Assembly: GCA_002964805.2 (NCBI GenBank) | Contig: PUDQ02000001.1 | Span: 1,698,001 to 1,762,000, forward strand | Origin: Trametes villosa | Taxonomy: Eukaryota; Basidiomycota; Agaricomycetes; Polyporales; Polyporaceae | Length of the DNA stretch: 64,000 nt | Direction: 5' to 3' | Shown: positions 22,601 through 33,950 of the stretch, piece by piece | Numbering within the stretch: the first letter of the stretch is position 1 | How the letters are laid out: every line of letters begins with the position of its first letter | The notes under the pieces: model-generated | What the model saw: the letters and a program-made list of their open reading frames with translations, nothing else | Database searches by the model: none | Told to the model about the DNA's origin: nothing | Program-made: the position numbers and the translations under genes

Positions 22601-23875
22601 TCCATGGTACCGAACCTGAAGAATGACCGTTAGGGCACAAACGAAACTGGTGTGGGTCGTAAATACCTCTTTGGTTTCGTCTACTGAGAGATGACCAAAC
22701 GACTCCGCGGTCTCATCCATAGTCTCAGACTCGCCGCCTGCTTGCCCATGGTTAGCATCATCGCCGCTGCGAACATGAGGACCAATGGACATACGGGCGG
22801 TATCAGGTAGAGTGTACAGGTTGTCCCAGTTCTGAGGGTCATGGGAGAGGACGCTAGGCTGGTTAGGGTGATCTAGCCGTCGACGCGTCCTCGCCAGATC
22901 ATTCACGCCGCCGGCAGAGGACGAAGAGCGAGATGCGGGGCTTAGAGACGCAGACGGGTAAGCCCATTGGTTTCCGTATGCGAGCCTCCGTGATAGTTGC
23001 TCCTGCCATTCCTTTGTTGGAGTAGCCAAGGCGGTGGGGTCTATATGTAAGAGTTAACATCCACGCGAGACCTTCGAACATTAGTCAGTATGCTGCTGAC
23101 CTTGTGAAACTATCTCTCGTGACACGCGAGACTGACGGCGCGAGCGGCGGTCCTCCCTAGTAGGAGGGCCGTCTGGGACTTCGACGAGGGAGGCATAGAA
23201 GCTCTCGCTTCCTGTATCTACCCGTTGTCCTAGAGAACTTCTCGATCCCTGACAGGTTGTCAGTCGTTGAAGGACTCACGGTAAGGGCGGCGTAAAACTC
23301 ACGTAAGGGCCTGACTGTACGCGGTTCAAAATAGCATTGGCAAAGGGGTCCCCACGGAGGTCGTTGAGGAGATCCTGGGCTCGTGGAGACTCCATGATAG
23401 TAGCGAGAATGCATTCTACTTGGTGCCATCTCTGTTCAATGGAGTGGATGTAGCCCTTGGGGGGACCGCGCTTGAAGCTAGGGCCTGGGCGAGAGGTGAG
23501 AACGCCGATCAGGGCGGTATTCGGGCCACAAATGCTGTACCTTGGAAAGTGCAGGCTGCCGGGCGAAGACGCGTGAATCAAGCAATTGGCTGGGGGTATT
23601 TGGGACGCGATACGCACGTGTGTTGGCGACTTCGCAATTCTTGCACTTTTCCCCGGCTCCGGGCTCGCACTTGCTCTTGATTTTGCGGCAGCGATCACAG
23701 GCTGGAGGGCAGCAGTGAGCGGATCCGCGAGCGTCAAGCGAAAGATGGCGTCTTGAAACGGACCTCTGGTTCCGCGCTTGGAGTTTGCGGCTTTGCTGGA
23801 GGGGCCTGTTTCGTTGCCGTCGTCCTCAGAGAAGCTCTGGGTGAGGTGGTGGTCTGGGTCGTCGGCGAGCGGCAT
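19698..23875 (-). CDS. Zn2Cys6 transcription factor with fungal-specific TF domain
   Basis: Nuclear DNA-binding regulator. I reconstruct 22 exons: 23875-23764, 23701-23618, 23555-23541, 23484-23303, 23248-23101, 23040-22667, 22615-22527, 22475-22287, 22168-21972, 21916-21842, 21791-21762, 21704-21688, 21638-21514, 21463-21385, 21328-21220, 21166-20938, 20883-20866, 20815-20727, 20673-20601, 20544-20525, 20473-20400, 20345-19698. The sum is 2,976 nt, 991 residues. The zinc cluster is C-x2-C-x6-C-x7-C-x2-C-x6-C (ACDRCRKIKSKC..), followed by the linker KRGPPKGYIHSIEQRWHQVE. The middle (PEEQTHLLQLYFTYVHPFFP, LLLLSMFAIAARY, GRPITFRENDHSTP) is the PF04082 regulatory domain. The C-terminal 190 residues are Pro/His/Tyr-rich, an activation-domain composition. 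The acceptor at 22168 has in-frame alternatives at 22165 and 22159. Targets are unknown; relatives are annotated as xylanolytic-activator-like. Confidence 0.88.
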
Positions 23876-24144
23876 GGGGGACGGTGGGAGGAGGTGGGGG
23901 TTGGGAGCAAGGAGATAGGTGAGAGCCTGCTCCGCGGCCGACGCGTATAGGCGAACGGATTGCCATCGTAGACGGTCGAGGGTCTGCCCGTTTTCGGTGT
24001 AGCTCTGACATCACCGCGTCCCAGAGGGCAGGCCCCACTCGTGTCACGTGGCCGTGCCTTCCCGCTCCGGTGCTCTGGTTCCTGCGCGCGCGACGCGTCC
24101 TGGGCGCCTCGCGTGTATGCAGTCGACCACGGACATGCCCTGCG

Positions 24145-25265
24145 ATGGCAAGCAGTCTCCCGCTCACGTTCAACCGTCCGTATCTGCCCCTTCTGCTGCC
24201 GTCGACCTGCCTGTGCTGACCGGTCCCGGCCACAGAAGCCGTGCGTGGAGTGGCTGAGTTCAGTGGGTCGCCGGTCTTCATGTCCACAGACACGTCCTAA
24301 CCCTATCCGCTCCGTACTCCGTACTCCTCAGTCGAAGTTGCCGTCCACACCATTCTCTACGTCCGCCAAGTCTACCCGCCGGATCTCTTCGTGCGCAGAA
24401 GAAAATATGACACGCCTGTGTACCAATCTCGCCACCCCGCACTCAATGAATACATCGCCGGCGCCGTCAGGGCCATTACGGATGAGCTAACCCTCGTCAG
24501 TCACGAGGAGTGCCACGACCTATGCGCAGCTTACATTGCCCCAGGGGACCGTCGATAAAGTCGTTCTGGTCATCAAGGCTGCGGACGAGAAGCCGCTCGA
24601 ACGGTTCATATTCGCCCTCCGCAACACTCTCCAAGTCGAATCCTATAACAAGGACACGAAGTCTCGCACGCCCCCCATTCATATCCGTCATCTCTCCTGA
24701 CTAAAACGCCACCTAGCGTCGAAGGGGCGATATCCTCCGCGTCGCTTGGCCAATACTTCCGCTCCTTCCTCGTCAAACTTAGCATGATCGAGGCGCAGCT
24801 GGGCCACATAGACCTTAACGGTGACGATCCATGACGTCTGGCCAGGGACCCGGACGCTGGCCTGCTGACCACGAGCCCGGGGCGATAATCCAGATCTCTC
24901 CTTCGCAATCATCCTCGAGCTCCAGGACGACAAGGCACCGAGTGCGTCGCAGGGAAAGGTGTGTGCGACGTCAGTACCTTGAGTTTACTGGGGAGAGCTG
25001 ACAGGCACCACCACCCTCTTCGCAGGATCCGCCACCCTGGATCCCGGCGTCAGCAGCCAACACCACGTCTGGGGTCACCGACGCCGCAGAGCTTCACATG
25101 GTCCGTGCAGTTGACACAGGGATTATCAACGTACGTGCGTGACGCTTGCTGAATGGGACAGCTGACGCACGTTCTGCGCAGCTCTCGCTTGCGGTCCAGG
25201 AATCCGAGTACAAGCTAAGTTTAGGCAAAGACGCACAGTCGAAAGGGAAGCAGAAGGCCACCTGA
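24145..25265 (+). CDS. REV7: REV7/MAD2L2 HORMA-domain subunit of DNA polymerase zeta
   Basis: HORMA protein that bridges Rev3 and Rev1 in translesion synthesis. Eight exons (24145-24175, 24236-24262, 24332-24495, 24545-24660, 24717-24820, 24894-24958, 25005-25130, 25182-25265) sum to 717 nt, 238 residues (human 211). It opens with MASSLPLTFNQAV, then FIEVAVHTILYVRQVYPPDL, the HORMA start typical of Rev7. Later blocks are VDKVVLVIKAADEKPLERF, the QYFRSFLVKL helix, FAIILELQDD, and the safety-belt end PPWIPAS..AELHMVRAVDTG then LSLAVQESEYK. The first two coding exons are only 31 and 27 nt. Its stop is 91 bp from the convergent stop of SNX4, and its 5' end is 269 bp from the divergent transcription factor. 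Confidence 0.93.
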
Positions 25266-25356
25266 GTGCGCAAGGGCAGTCTCGCTGGTATAGCAAGGGA
25301 AATCGCAGATGCAGACTACAAGTACAACGGGCAGCAAACTCCAAGACCGACCGTAA

Positions 25357-27226
25357 TTAAACGTCCACGCGTATCCGCTGAATTACTGGTATAATGCGCT
25401 CCCACTCCTCCATGGCCTGGGCAGAGCGACAGGTGTCAGAGCCACCGGCCGAAGTTCGCCCAGAGAGCAGCAGACTTACCGCCTTGTAGAACTCGATCTG
25501 CCCGTCAGCATAGTTCCCGAGCATCTCCTTCATCTCCGCCTCTTTCGCACGCTGGAAGATCGTCTGCTCCCGCAGCGTCTCGTCGCTGAACGCATCGGAC
25601 GTCTCGTGGGCGGTCGCCACCGCGTCTTGGAGCTGCCGCGCCCGAGGGCCATGATCAGCTGCTGCCCGACGCGCGGGCGCATATAGCTCACCTCCTTGAT
25701 CTTCGTGTCCAGCTTGCGCATGCGCTCCACGCGCGCCCGGTCGTCGTCCTGCCCGCGCAGCGCATCCACCTTGTCCTTGATGTACGCGCCGAGCCCAAGC
25801 CCCGTACTTCCGGCCCGACCGCTGATGATCGCGGCGAGCCGATCGCGCTCCGCGGTGACAGCAGAGAGGTACTCTGAGAGCTCCTCAAAGTCCATCTGCT
25901 TCTGGTCGCGCAGCTTCAGCACTGCACGGTTTGCATGCGAGTACTGTATGAGCGAATGCAAGTGCACGAGGAACGGGTCTGTTGCCGTTTGCGTCTGAAT
26001 TGGAGGCGCCGTGGGTAAGCACGGTCCGTATCACGGATGCGGAGGGGCTCACGTTGTGGCGGAGCAGTGCGGAGAACTCCAATAGCGTGTTCGAGAAGTG
26101 GTTGAGCGGGTCCGTGATGCCAGACTCGAGGAAGCCGAGCCCCTGCACGGCGACGGCGAGGTCGTGGTAGTCGCCCGTGAGATCTTCACCCGGTTCGGGA
26201 TTGCCGTCTCTTTCAGCCTCAGATACACGCACGCACATGGAGTGGGCAGGGGACGGCGCGGGGCGGGTACTCACCGTTGGTGCGGTTCCGCACGCGCCCG
26301 AACAGCCGTTCGGACAGCGCGATGCCCTCCTCGAACTTGTCGACGCCCTCGCGCATGGAGAGAAAGCGCTCGTCCGGCTTGCGCACGCGCGAGAACGCGT
26401 TCAGGAGGCTGTCGGAGATGCTGTCGATCACCCCCGCGGACTGCTCCACCGGGGGATGCGCGACGTGCTGGTGCATGATAACATGCTGCGAAGCGTTCAG
26501 TAAGGCTCGTTATGGGGGGACCCTGTATCTGCATATGCGTACCCATTCTGTTGACTCGAAGAACGCCCTGAGCAAGGTGCTCCTCTGCAGTGTTGGGTGG
26601 CGAGCCAGCCGTTGTAGGAAGCGATGAAGGCTGTACAGATATTGAGGACAAGACGGCATCACTCTCAGAAGCCAGGAACCTACTCATTTCTCCGCCTTTC
26701 CATGAACTCGGGGCTGAACCGGTCTCCTGTCACATACTCTGCGCATGTATTCGTACATCATCCACGAGCTCGCAGCATAGGCGCACGTACCGAGTCTATG
26801 CTTGTCAGGCAGTGGAGGGACAACACATGCGGGGAAATCCTTCGCAAGATGCTGCCGTAGGAACACGAAGTCTTGGAATCTCCTCCGTGCAGACGGGTTT
26901 GGCGATGAGAATATTGGGAGGTTGGTCTGTGCTCCTTGCTTAGCAATGCCCGTTACCGGTATAATCGCGGGGCGCACCTTCGCAGACACAAGATAGGAGA
27001 CGTATGCGTCCTTAGTCTCCGCAAGTTCCTTCACAGGGTCCTTCACGCTTGTGATGAGGTAGCCCTCCCACTTGGGGTCGTGCGGGTCGCGTCCATCCTC
27101 GCTCTCCGCCGTGCTTTGCCTGAACCCGGGGCCAGAGAGGCCAGTAGAGGGACCTTCGTACGTTGCGGGGGCGCTCGGAGACTCCCAGGTAACGCTGTCG
27201 AACACGTCCTCGTCGTCGCCGAGCAT
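25357..27226 (-). CDS. SNX4: Sorting nexin SNX4/ATG24 (PX-BAR)
   Basis: PX-BAR protein for endosome-to-Golgi recycling and selective autophagy. Eight exons (27226-26791, 26738-26684, 26630-26543, 26485-26275, 26183-26053, 25994-25692, 25632-25480, 25416-25357) sum to 1,437 nt, 478 residues. The acidic N terminus (MLGDDEDVFDSVTW) precedes the PX domain at about residues 45-190: YVSYLVSAKV, RRRFQDFVFLRQHL for phosphoinositide binding, PPLPDKHRLEYVTGDRFSPEF and RRNDLHRFLQRLARHP. The rest forms the BAR coiled coil (HVIMHQHVAHPP, DPLNHFSNTLLEFSALLRHN, KLRDQKQMDFEELSEYLS, EMKEMLGNYADGQIEFYK). It ends with WERIIPVIQRIRVDV. It is divergent from the PTM1 homologue across a 182-bp promoter. Introns 4 and 5 interrupt the BAR domain (91 and 58 bp). 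Confidence 0.94.
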
Positions 27227-27408
27227 GTCGTCGGCCGAGCAGAGGGTAGATGAGAAGCAAGGAGAGGGCACGAGTGGACTTGGACGCGGAGAGAGCTGCG
27301 CACGCGATTCGCCGACGTCAGATGCAAGCAGTGCCGCGCGCACCGCGTCCTTCACGCTGCTGCGCACAACAACCGTCAACACTCCTTCCCTCCCTCCCAC
27401 CGACCGCC

Positions 27409-29730
27409 ATGGTCGCCCGATGGTCATGGCTTCCGTTTTGCTCTCTCTTTCTTGCTGCGTGCGCCGCGCTGGCGTACGAGGTCCCCATCTCCCACTCCGA
27501 CTATGACCGCCAGATATGCTCGGGCATGTGGGGCGGCAAGAACGCATACATTAACGGTGGGCCCCGCCACCTGCTATATGCGTGTCCAATGAGTGCTCAT
27601 ATCCTACAGTGACATTCGACGCGGGCTCTCAGGGCCAGCTGGCTATGGTGATATATGAATGGGGCGATGTGCGGTATCTTGGCAAGGATGCTCCTGGGGA
27701 CCTGCCAGTGAGTGTGTGCAACATGTCTACCGCGCGGCCGCTCAATGTGCGTGACCAAACAGAAGTACTACGTCTGCACGTCGGACGCCTTGAAAGGCGG
27801 CTTCTGCGACAGCTCGCAGCTCGGCCGCTTCATCGTAAACCTCCCGGGTGGCCAGTCAATAAACGATACCAGCCTCTGGTCTGCACGCGTCGGGTTCACC
27901 ACTGGAAGTGGTACCCCGTCAGAGGGCTCCTCCGACGTTTCCGTCAGCGGATTCTGGAACAACCCCGCTGGCAACCCGACTCCCCCTGATGCAGATTCCG
28001 AATATACTTCCCCGTGGCGCCGCGACCTTGAATTGGACATTAGGCAAGCGGTGAACCCGAGCCCCGCCGGCATCCTGTGGTATCAAAACCCAATCCAGTA
28101 CAACGTCCGGAAGACTGGTTATTACTGCGTCGGTATGTGAGGTATTCATTGACGCGACTGTGCGGAGCTCACGGCTAGATATAGCTATTGTGCCCATCAC
28201 CGTACTGCCCTCGAACTCGCCACGACAGGATGTATCTGCCAACCCGCATCCCTCGTACAAAGGATCCGTATACTTCCGGAACACATTTGACGGCAGACTG
28301 CCTGCGTCAGACTATCCCAAAGTCAACGTGAGTGTGTTAAGTTTGGGTTATAAGCCGGTATTAACGGGCATTCTTGCAGTTCTACTTCGCTATGTTCCTT
28401 GTGTACTCCGCCCTGGCCATTGCCTGGGGGTGGCTCTGCTACCAGAACGTGCAAGACCTGTTGCCCATTCAATACTACCTGTCTGGTCTACTCGGTTTCC
28501 TGATCGTCGAAATGCTCGCAAACTGGGGTACGTCTCCAGTCGGGGTGTGCGCGTTTTTGTGCTAATCCGAGCTGCCTCAGCTTACTACCGTTATCTCAAC
28601 GCTCACGGAGAGGGTACACCATCAACAGTGTTCCTCATCGTCGGTCAGTACAACACGCTAAATATAGCGCGTTGAGACGCTCATTCTTGGATTGTGTACT
28701 AGTCGCCATTCTGGATGCTGGAAGGAACGCGCTGTCCTTCTTCCTCCTCTTGGTTGTTTCCCTTGGCTTGAGTGTCGTCAAGGAATCCCTCGGGAGGACG
28801 ATGCTCAGGTGTCAGCTGCTCGCTGGGGCACATTTTGTCTTCGGAGGTACGTTAGGCCTGCATCTCTCATGAACGGCAACCTCACTGACCTGCCCAGTTC
28901 TCTATGCCGTCGGCATTGTCGAACTTGAGCTCGAGTCCGCATCCGCATTCATTCTTCTCCTATTCGTCATTCCTTTGGCTTTCACCCTGAGTGGGTTCCT
29001 GCTGTGGATCATCTATTCTCTCAATGGTAGGTCACCCCGCTCGGTCTTCAGGGAACCCCGCTGACACCTTTGACGATAGCCACCATCGCACAACTTGCCG
29101 CTAGGAAGCAGCGCTATAAGCTGTCGATGTTCACCTGGCTTCACCGTATCCTCTTGATGACCGTCGTCGTTATCGCCATCTTCTTCGTTGTTTCCTCGCT
29201 CACATTCTCTGGACGCCTCGCGGAAGGTATGCCCCTAATCCCCCCCATCATTAGGAACAACTCTGACGTCCTGTTGTAGACTACGGCGCCAAGTCGTGGA
29301 AAGTCCAGTGGTGGTTACTCGACGGCTGGCTCGCCCTGCTGTACCTCGTTGACTTTATCGCCATCTCCTGGCTGTGGCGCCCATCGCCAAACAACAGAAG
29401 ATATGTGTTCTTTTCTGCATACATTGCGCCCGAAGCTTACCTTTCCTCCTTACATTGGCGATGTTCGACGAGATCGCGCAAGACGAGGAGGACGCCGAGG
29501 ACTACGACCTCGAATCCCTCGAACACCGCACAAACGCCCGCGGCCTGCACGACGGCGACGACGACGCAGCGACGCTCGTGGGCCGCCCCGTCGGCGACGA
29601 CGCCGTCGTGTTCGAGATCGGGGACGAGGACGGGCAGGGGAGCGACGACGAGGACGCGCCCAAAAAGCGCCGCGGCGAGCGGCACGAGGGCGCGGAGCAC
29701 GAGCGGGAGGGGTTGATGAAGGACGATTAG
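27409..29730 (+). CDS. PTM1: PTM1-like GOST seven-transmembrane protein (TMEM87/GPR107 family)
   Basis: Golgi/endosomal seven-TM protein of the lung-7TM (PF06814) family, thought to act in vesicle traffic. Eleven exons (27409-27556, 27610-27707, 27763-28132, 28185-28327, 28380-28527, 28581-28643, 28703-28846, 28898-29026, 29080-29226, 29280-29404, 29458-29730) sum to 1,788 nt, 595 residues. Residues 1-22 are a signal peptide ([15 protein letters not shown]). A Cys-containing luminal GOLD-like domain follows to about residue 290. Then come seven TM segments with the hallmarks [39 protein letters not shown], and [12 protein letters not shown] after TM7. The tail is very acidic ([13 protein letters not shown]). 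The last intron needs a 3' end of TG instead of AG to preserve the WRP..RYAM motif. A canonical alternative (donor near 29374, acceptor near 29435) keeps the frame but deletes that motif. Confidence 0.9.
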
Positions 29731-29837
29731 GTTTTTTACACATAGACACTCGTATCTAATAAAGCATATGTAGAGTACACGCATATCATCGCTATCCCGC
29801 TTGGGGGGCTGCAGTCGCGGAGGGTAGAGTCCATGCA

Positions 29838-32800
29838 TTAGTCCCGGATACGACCTGTCGACGTCGTGTACAGGCGCGCTGCGATGTTCATGCTTTGAAG
29901 TTCCTGATGGGTGGTGTGGTGAGCAACTCGGCCATAACACAGATGGTATAATAGTGGTCTTTACCTGGAACAGGAGCTTCGCGGCGTAGGGAATGTAGAT
30001 CTGTGAACACGCAGTCTTGTTCCTGCACGCACGACATTCGAAGGTTTGCTTTTTCTGTAGACGAAGGTTAAGCATCGCACTCAAAACGCGTTTAAGTTCA
30101 CTTACGAGATTGGCAATGGCCGTAAGACCGCAGATATCGCAGACGTGCAGACGGTACGCATCGCTCGCCTCGAACAGACGCTCCTTCAGGAACGCAGCCA
30201 CACCATGCGAGATCATGCAGTCGCGCTCCATCTCTCCGAACCGCAGACCACCGTCGCGACTACGACCCTCGACCGGCTGGCGCGTGAGGATCTGCACGGG
30301 GCCACGCGCCCGCGAGTGGATCTTGTCGTCCACCATGTGCTTCAGCCGCTGGTAGTACGTGGGGCCGAGGTACACCTGCGCCTGGAGCTTCCTCCCGGTG
30401 TGGCCGTGGTACATGACCTCCAGGCCGCGCGACTGGTAGCCCTTCTGGCGCAGGAACTGGGAGACGGACTCGACGGTGAGGTCCGTGAAGGGCGTCGCGT
30501 CGCCTTCATTTCCTATGAGCGTCGCGACCTTGGAGAGCAGACACTCGACCAAGTGACCGATAGTCATACGGGACGGGATGGCGTGGGGGTTGATGATGAT
30601 GTCGGGCGTGATGCCCTCCGCGGTAAACGGCATGTCCTCCTGGCGGTAGGTGATACCGATGGTACCCTTCTGCCCGTGACGCGAGGCGAACTTGTCGCCA
30701 ATCTGGGGGATACGCGTCGAGCGCACGCGGATCTTGACAAACTTCTGGCCCTCCGCGTTTGTCGTGATGAGCACCTGGTCGATGATACCCTGCTCGGTGC
30801 TCTTGAGCGGTGTCGAAACATCGCGCTTCGTGTGTGTCCTCGTGCGCTGGCCGAGCTCCTCGCTGTCGGGCGGGATTGGCGCGGTCTTGCCGATGATGAT
30901 GTCCTCGCCGTTGACGTTGGTGCCGGGCGCGATGAGACCGTCGTCCTCCAGCTTGTCGTACGTGCCGTGCTTCATCCGCAGCGTCGAGTCGCGCGTCGGC
31001 TTCTCGAACTCCTCCAGCTGCTGGATGCCGCTCTTCTTCTCGAGGTCCATGTAGCTCCTGTAGTACATACTCCGGAACAGACCGCGGTCGATGGAGCTCT
31101 GGTTCATGATGACGGAATCTTCCTGGTTGTAGCCACTGTAGCACAGGATGGCGACGACGGCGTTCTGACCAGCGGGCAGCTCGCGGAAACGGAGGTACTC
31201 CATAGAGCGTGTCGTCGCGAGAGGCTTCTGGGGGTAGTAGAGGATGTTCGCCATGGTGTCCATTCGTACGAGGAAGTTCGTCAGGTAGATACCCATCGCT
31301 TGTTTACCCATGGCAGATTGGTAGGTGTTACGAGGAGACTGCATGGTATGTGAGAACAAAGGAAACTAGCAAACACCACTGAGACTCACCTGGTTGTGGT
31401 CGGGGAAGGGGATGATACTTGCGCAAACACCCAAGATCATACTGGGATGGATCTCGCAATGTGTCCAAGTGTGTGCGTTGGTCGGCGCCTTCAGGCGAGC
31501 AGAGGGGTCGACCTCGCCGTCGTTCGCGTGTGGATCGAGGCCAGCGGCCTGCAGCCTGGAGTTCTCGAGGTCCTCGGGCGTCATGCAGATCATGACCGTC
31601 TCCTCTTCCTCCGCATCCAAGAGCTCGATGACACCGTCCTTGATCAGGTTGTCCCACTTGTACTCGAACTCGGGGTCTTCCTTCCCGCGGACCAGGTTCT
31701 CGATGTGCTTCTTCTGCAGGAGAAGCTGCTGGTTCTCGACGATGAAGAGTGGCCGGCAGACACGGCCGGCGTCCGTGTAGAGACGGAGCTCGCGCTCGCG
31801 GATGTCGCGCACCACGGACACCTCGGGGCTGATGTCGTCCTTCCGGCGCAGTTTCTTGATCGTCTTGACGAGGTTCGCAGGGTCGCGGTGAACGCCCATC
31901 CACACTCCGTTGACGAACACCTTCGTGCAAGGCGTCGACGAGTGAGCGTTCTCCTCCAGAGACTCTAGACCCCACTCCTCCAAGAACTCGATGACCGGGG
32001 CAGAGAGCGAGCCGACAGAGATACAAGACATGAGCGACAGATTCTTGACGAGACCGCAAGCCTGTCCTTCGGGCGTTTCGGCGGGACACACCATGCCCCA
32101 GTGGGTGTTGTGCAGCTGTCGAGGCTTGGCGATCTTGCCTTCACGACCGAGAGGAGTGTTGCACCGACGCAAGTGAGACAGCGTGGACGCGTAGGTGTAT
32201 CTATTGAGCACCTGGGAGACACCTGCCTTCGACGACATGGTCTTCTTCTGGTCTCCCCAGTTTCCAGTTGCAAGGGAGTACTTCAACCCGTTCGTGATGG
32301 TGTTGTGCTTCACGGCCAGGGACAGGTTGAACTCCTTGTGAGTCTCGACACACTACAAAAAAGTCAGCACAAGCACCACGGTTACAGTTCGACAACTGAC
32401 CTTCTGGAGGTAGCGATACACGTCCTTCGTCAGCTTGCGGAACAACATGCGGAAGAGGTTCGCCAAGAGGGGACCAGCGAGATCGAGACGCTTCTTGCCG
32501 AAGTGGTCACGATCGTCGAGGTCTCTCCGCTCGAGGGCTGCAAGCAGAAGACGATGGATCATGTAGCCAAAGAAGTACGCCTTCTTGGACTCGGACCCTT
32601 CGGCCATCGAGACGTGGGGCAACATTTCCTTCTGCAGGATCTCCTGAGCATAACGCAGACGTCGCTCGCGGTTGAGACCAGTTGTCGTCCCACGGTTGCC
32701 GATGTAGTCAAGAGCAATCTAGGCAGCATTAGCCAAAGGGAACTAGAGCACCAGTCGTAGTGCAACAAACCTCGCGATCCTGGATGACGAAACCCTCGTC

Positions 32801-33950
32801 AATACACGGCTTGAGCATCTCCAGCATCTGGTTGTCCTGCATGTCGTAGCAGATGTGCTCCAGAATGTCGCGGTCGGAGATCACACCGAGGGCACGGAAG
32901 ACGACCCAGATCGGGATGTCGACCTTGATGTAGGGAATGGTAGCCTTCATGACGTTCCCGAGCTATATGGCGAGTCATCCAACGGTTAAGTCGTGGGATG
33001 AGTGTATGCACCAGCAAATACCTACCGAACGCTCCTGACTGCGGTGGTAGAGCTTCACTTGGAACTGACTGATCGTCTTTCCGCCCTTCTCGACGGCGCT
33101 ACGAATCTCGGCAAGGAAGCTGATAGGGGAGGGTTGGGCTTTCGCGAAGACGTATACGTGGTTCGTCGCCATGCGCTCTTGGGCGATGAGCACCTTCTCC
33201 GAGCCGTTGATGATGAAGTATCCTCCGGAGTCGTACGGACACTCGTTGAGGTCGTAGAGTTCATCGTCCTCAAGACCGTGCAAGATGCAGAACGTGGAAC
33301 GAAGCATGATGGGGACCTTCGGAGCTCGTTAGCTCGTCAGTTGCAAACCGTAAGGCTATGGCACTGACCTTTCCAATCCACACTTTCCTCGTGTCCTCAG
33401 GGTTGTCATCGTGCTCAGTTTCCCAAACCATGTCACCAGTTGCACTGTCCGGGTCCTCCCGCCCCAGCAGAACCCTCTTCTTCATCTCGATGTACAGCGG
33501 CGCGGAGTAGGTGAGATTCCGCAGACGAGCTTCTTGGGGGAAAACGGGAACCACAGAGCCGTCGGCCTCCGTGACCGTTGGTCTCGAGAGATAGATTTGC
33601 CCAAACTTGATCTCGTAGCGGCGAGTAACATCGGATTCATGACCTGTATGTTGGTCTGCCTGGTCGAGAATGAGGTCCGCGTTTTCGTCGACGAGTTCTT
33701 GCATAGTATTCTGCACAAACTCGTCGAAAGAGTCCAGCTGCTGCCGCACGAGACCCTTCTGGTCGAAGAAGCTGGAGATGACCGTCCAGCAATCTTCCTG
33801 CGTGATCTCCTCGTATTCCTCGCCTTCGCCATCCACCCCGTAGCCATCGTCGTAGAAGGACGCCTGCGTGGTCTCAAAGTCTGAAAGAACGTCGCGTGTT
33901 AAATGAGCCACGCTGTATAGGACGGTGAGCATTGACATACCTTGGCTCAT
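29838..33950 (-). CDS. RPB2: RPB2, second-largest subunit of RNA polymerase II
   Basis: Catalytic-core subunit of Pol II in the nucleus. Nine exons (33950-33941, 33880-33369, 33316-33026, 32962-32771, 32718-32401, 32352-31390, 31338-30106, 30054-29965, 29903-29838) sum to 3,675 nt, 1,224 residues, the same length as yeast Rpb2. Landmarks in order: [53 protein letters not shown], the hybrid-binding/active-site region [35 protein letters not shown], and the C-terminal clamp zinc site CDIC then CRAC. The end is [18 protein letters not shown]. The first coding exon is only 10 nt (MSQ plus one base). Its stop is 107 bp from the convergent stop of the PTM1 homologue. Confidence 0.98.

Noticed and set aside
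30145..31353. 402-codon plus-strand frame
   Set aside because: Antisense shadow of the conserved RPB2 exon; no independent motifs.
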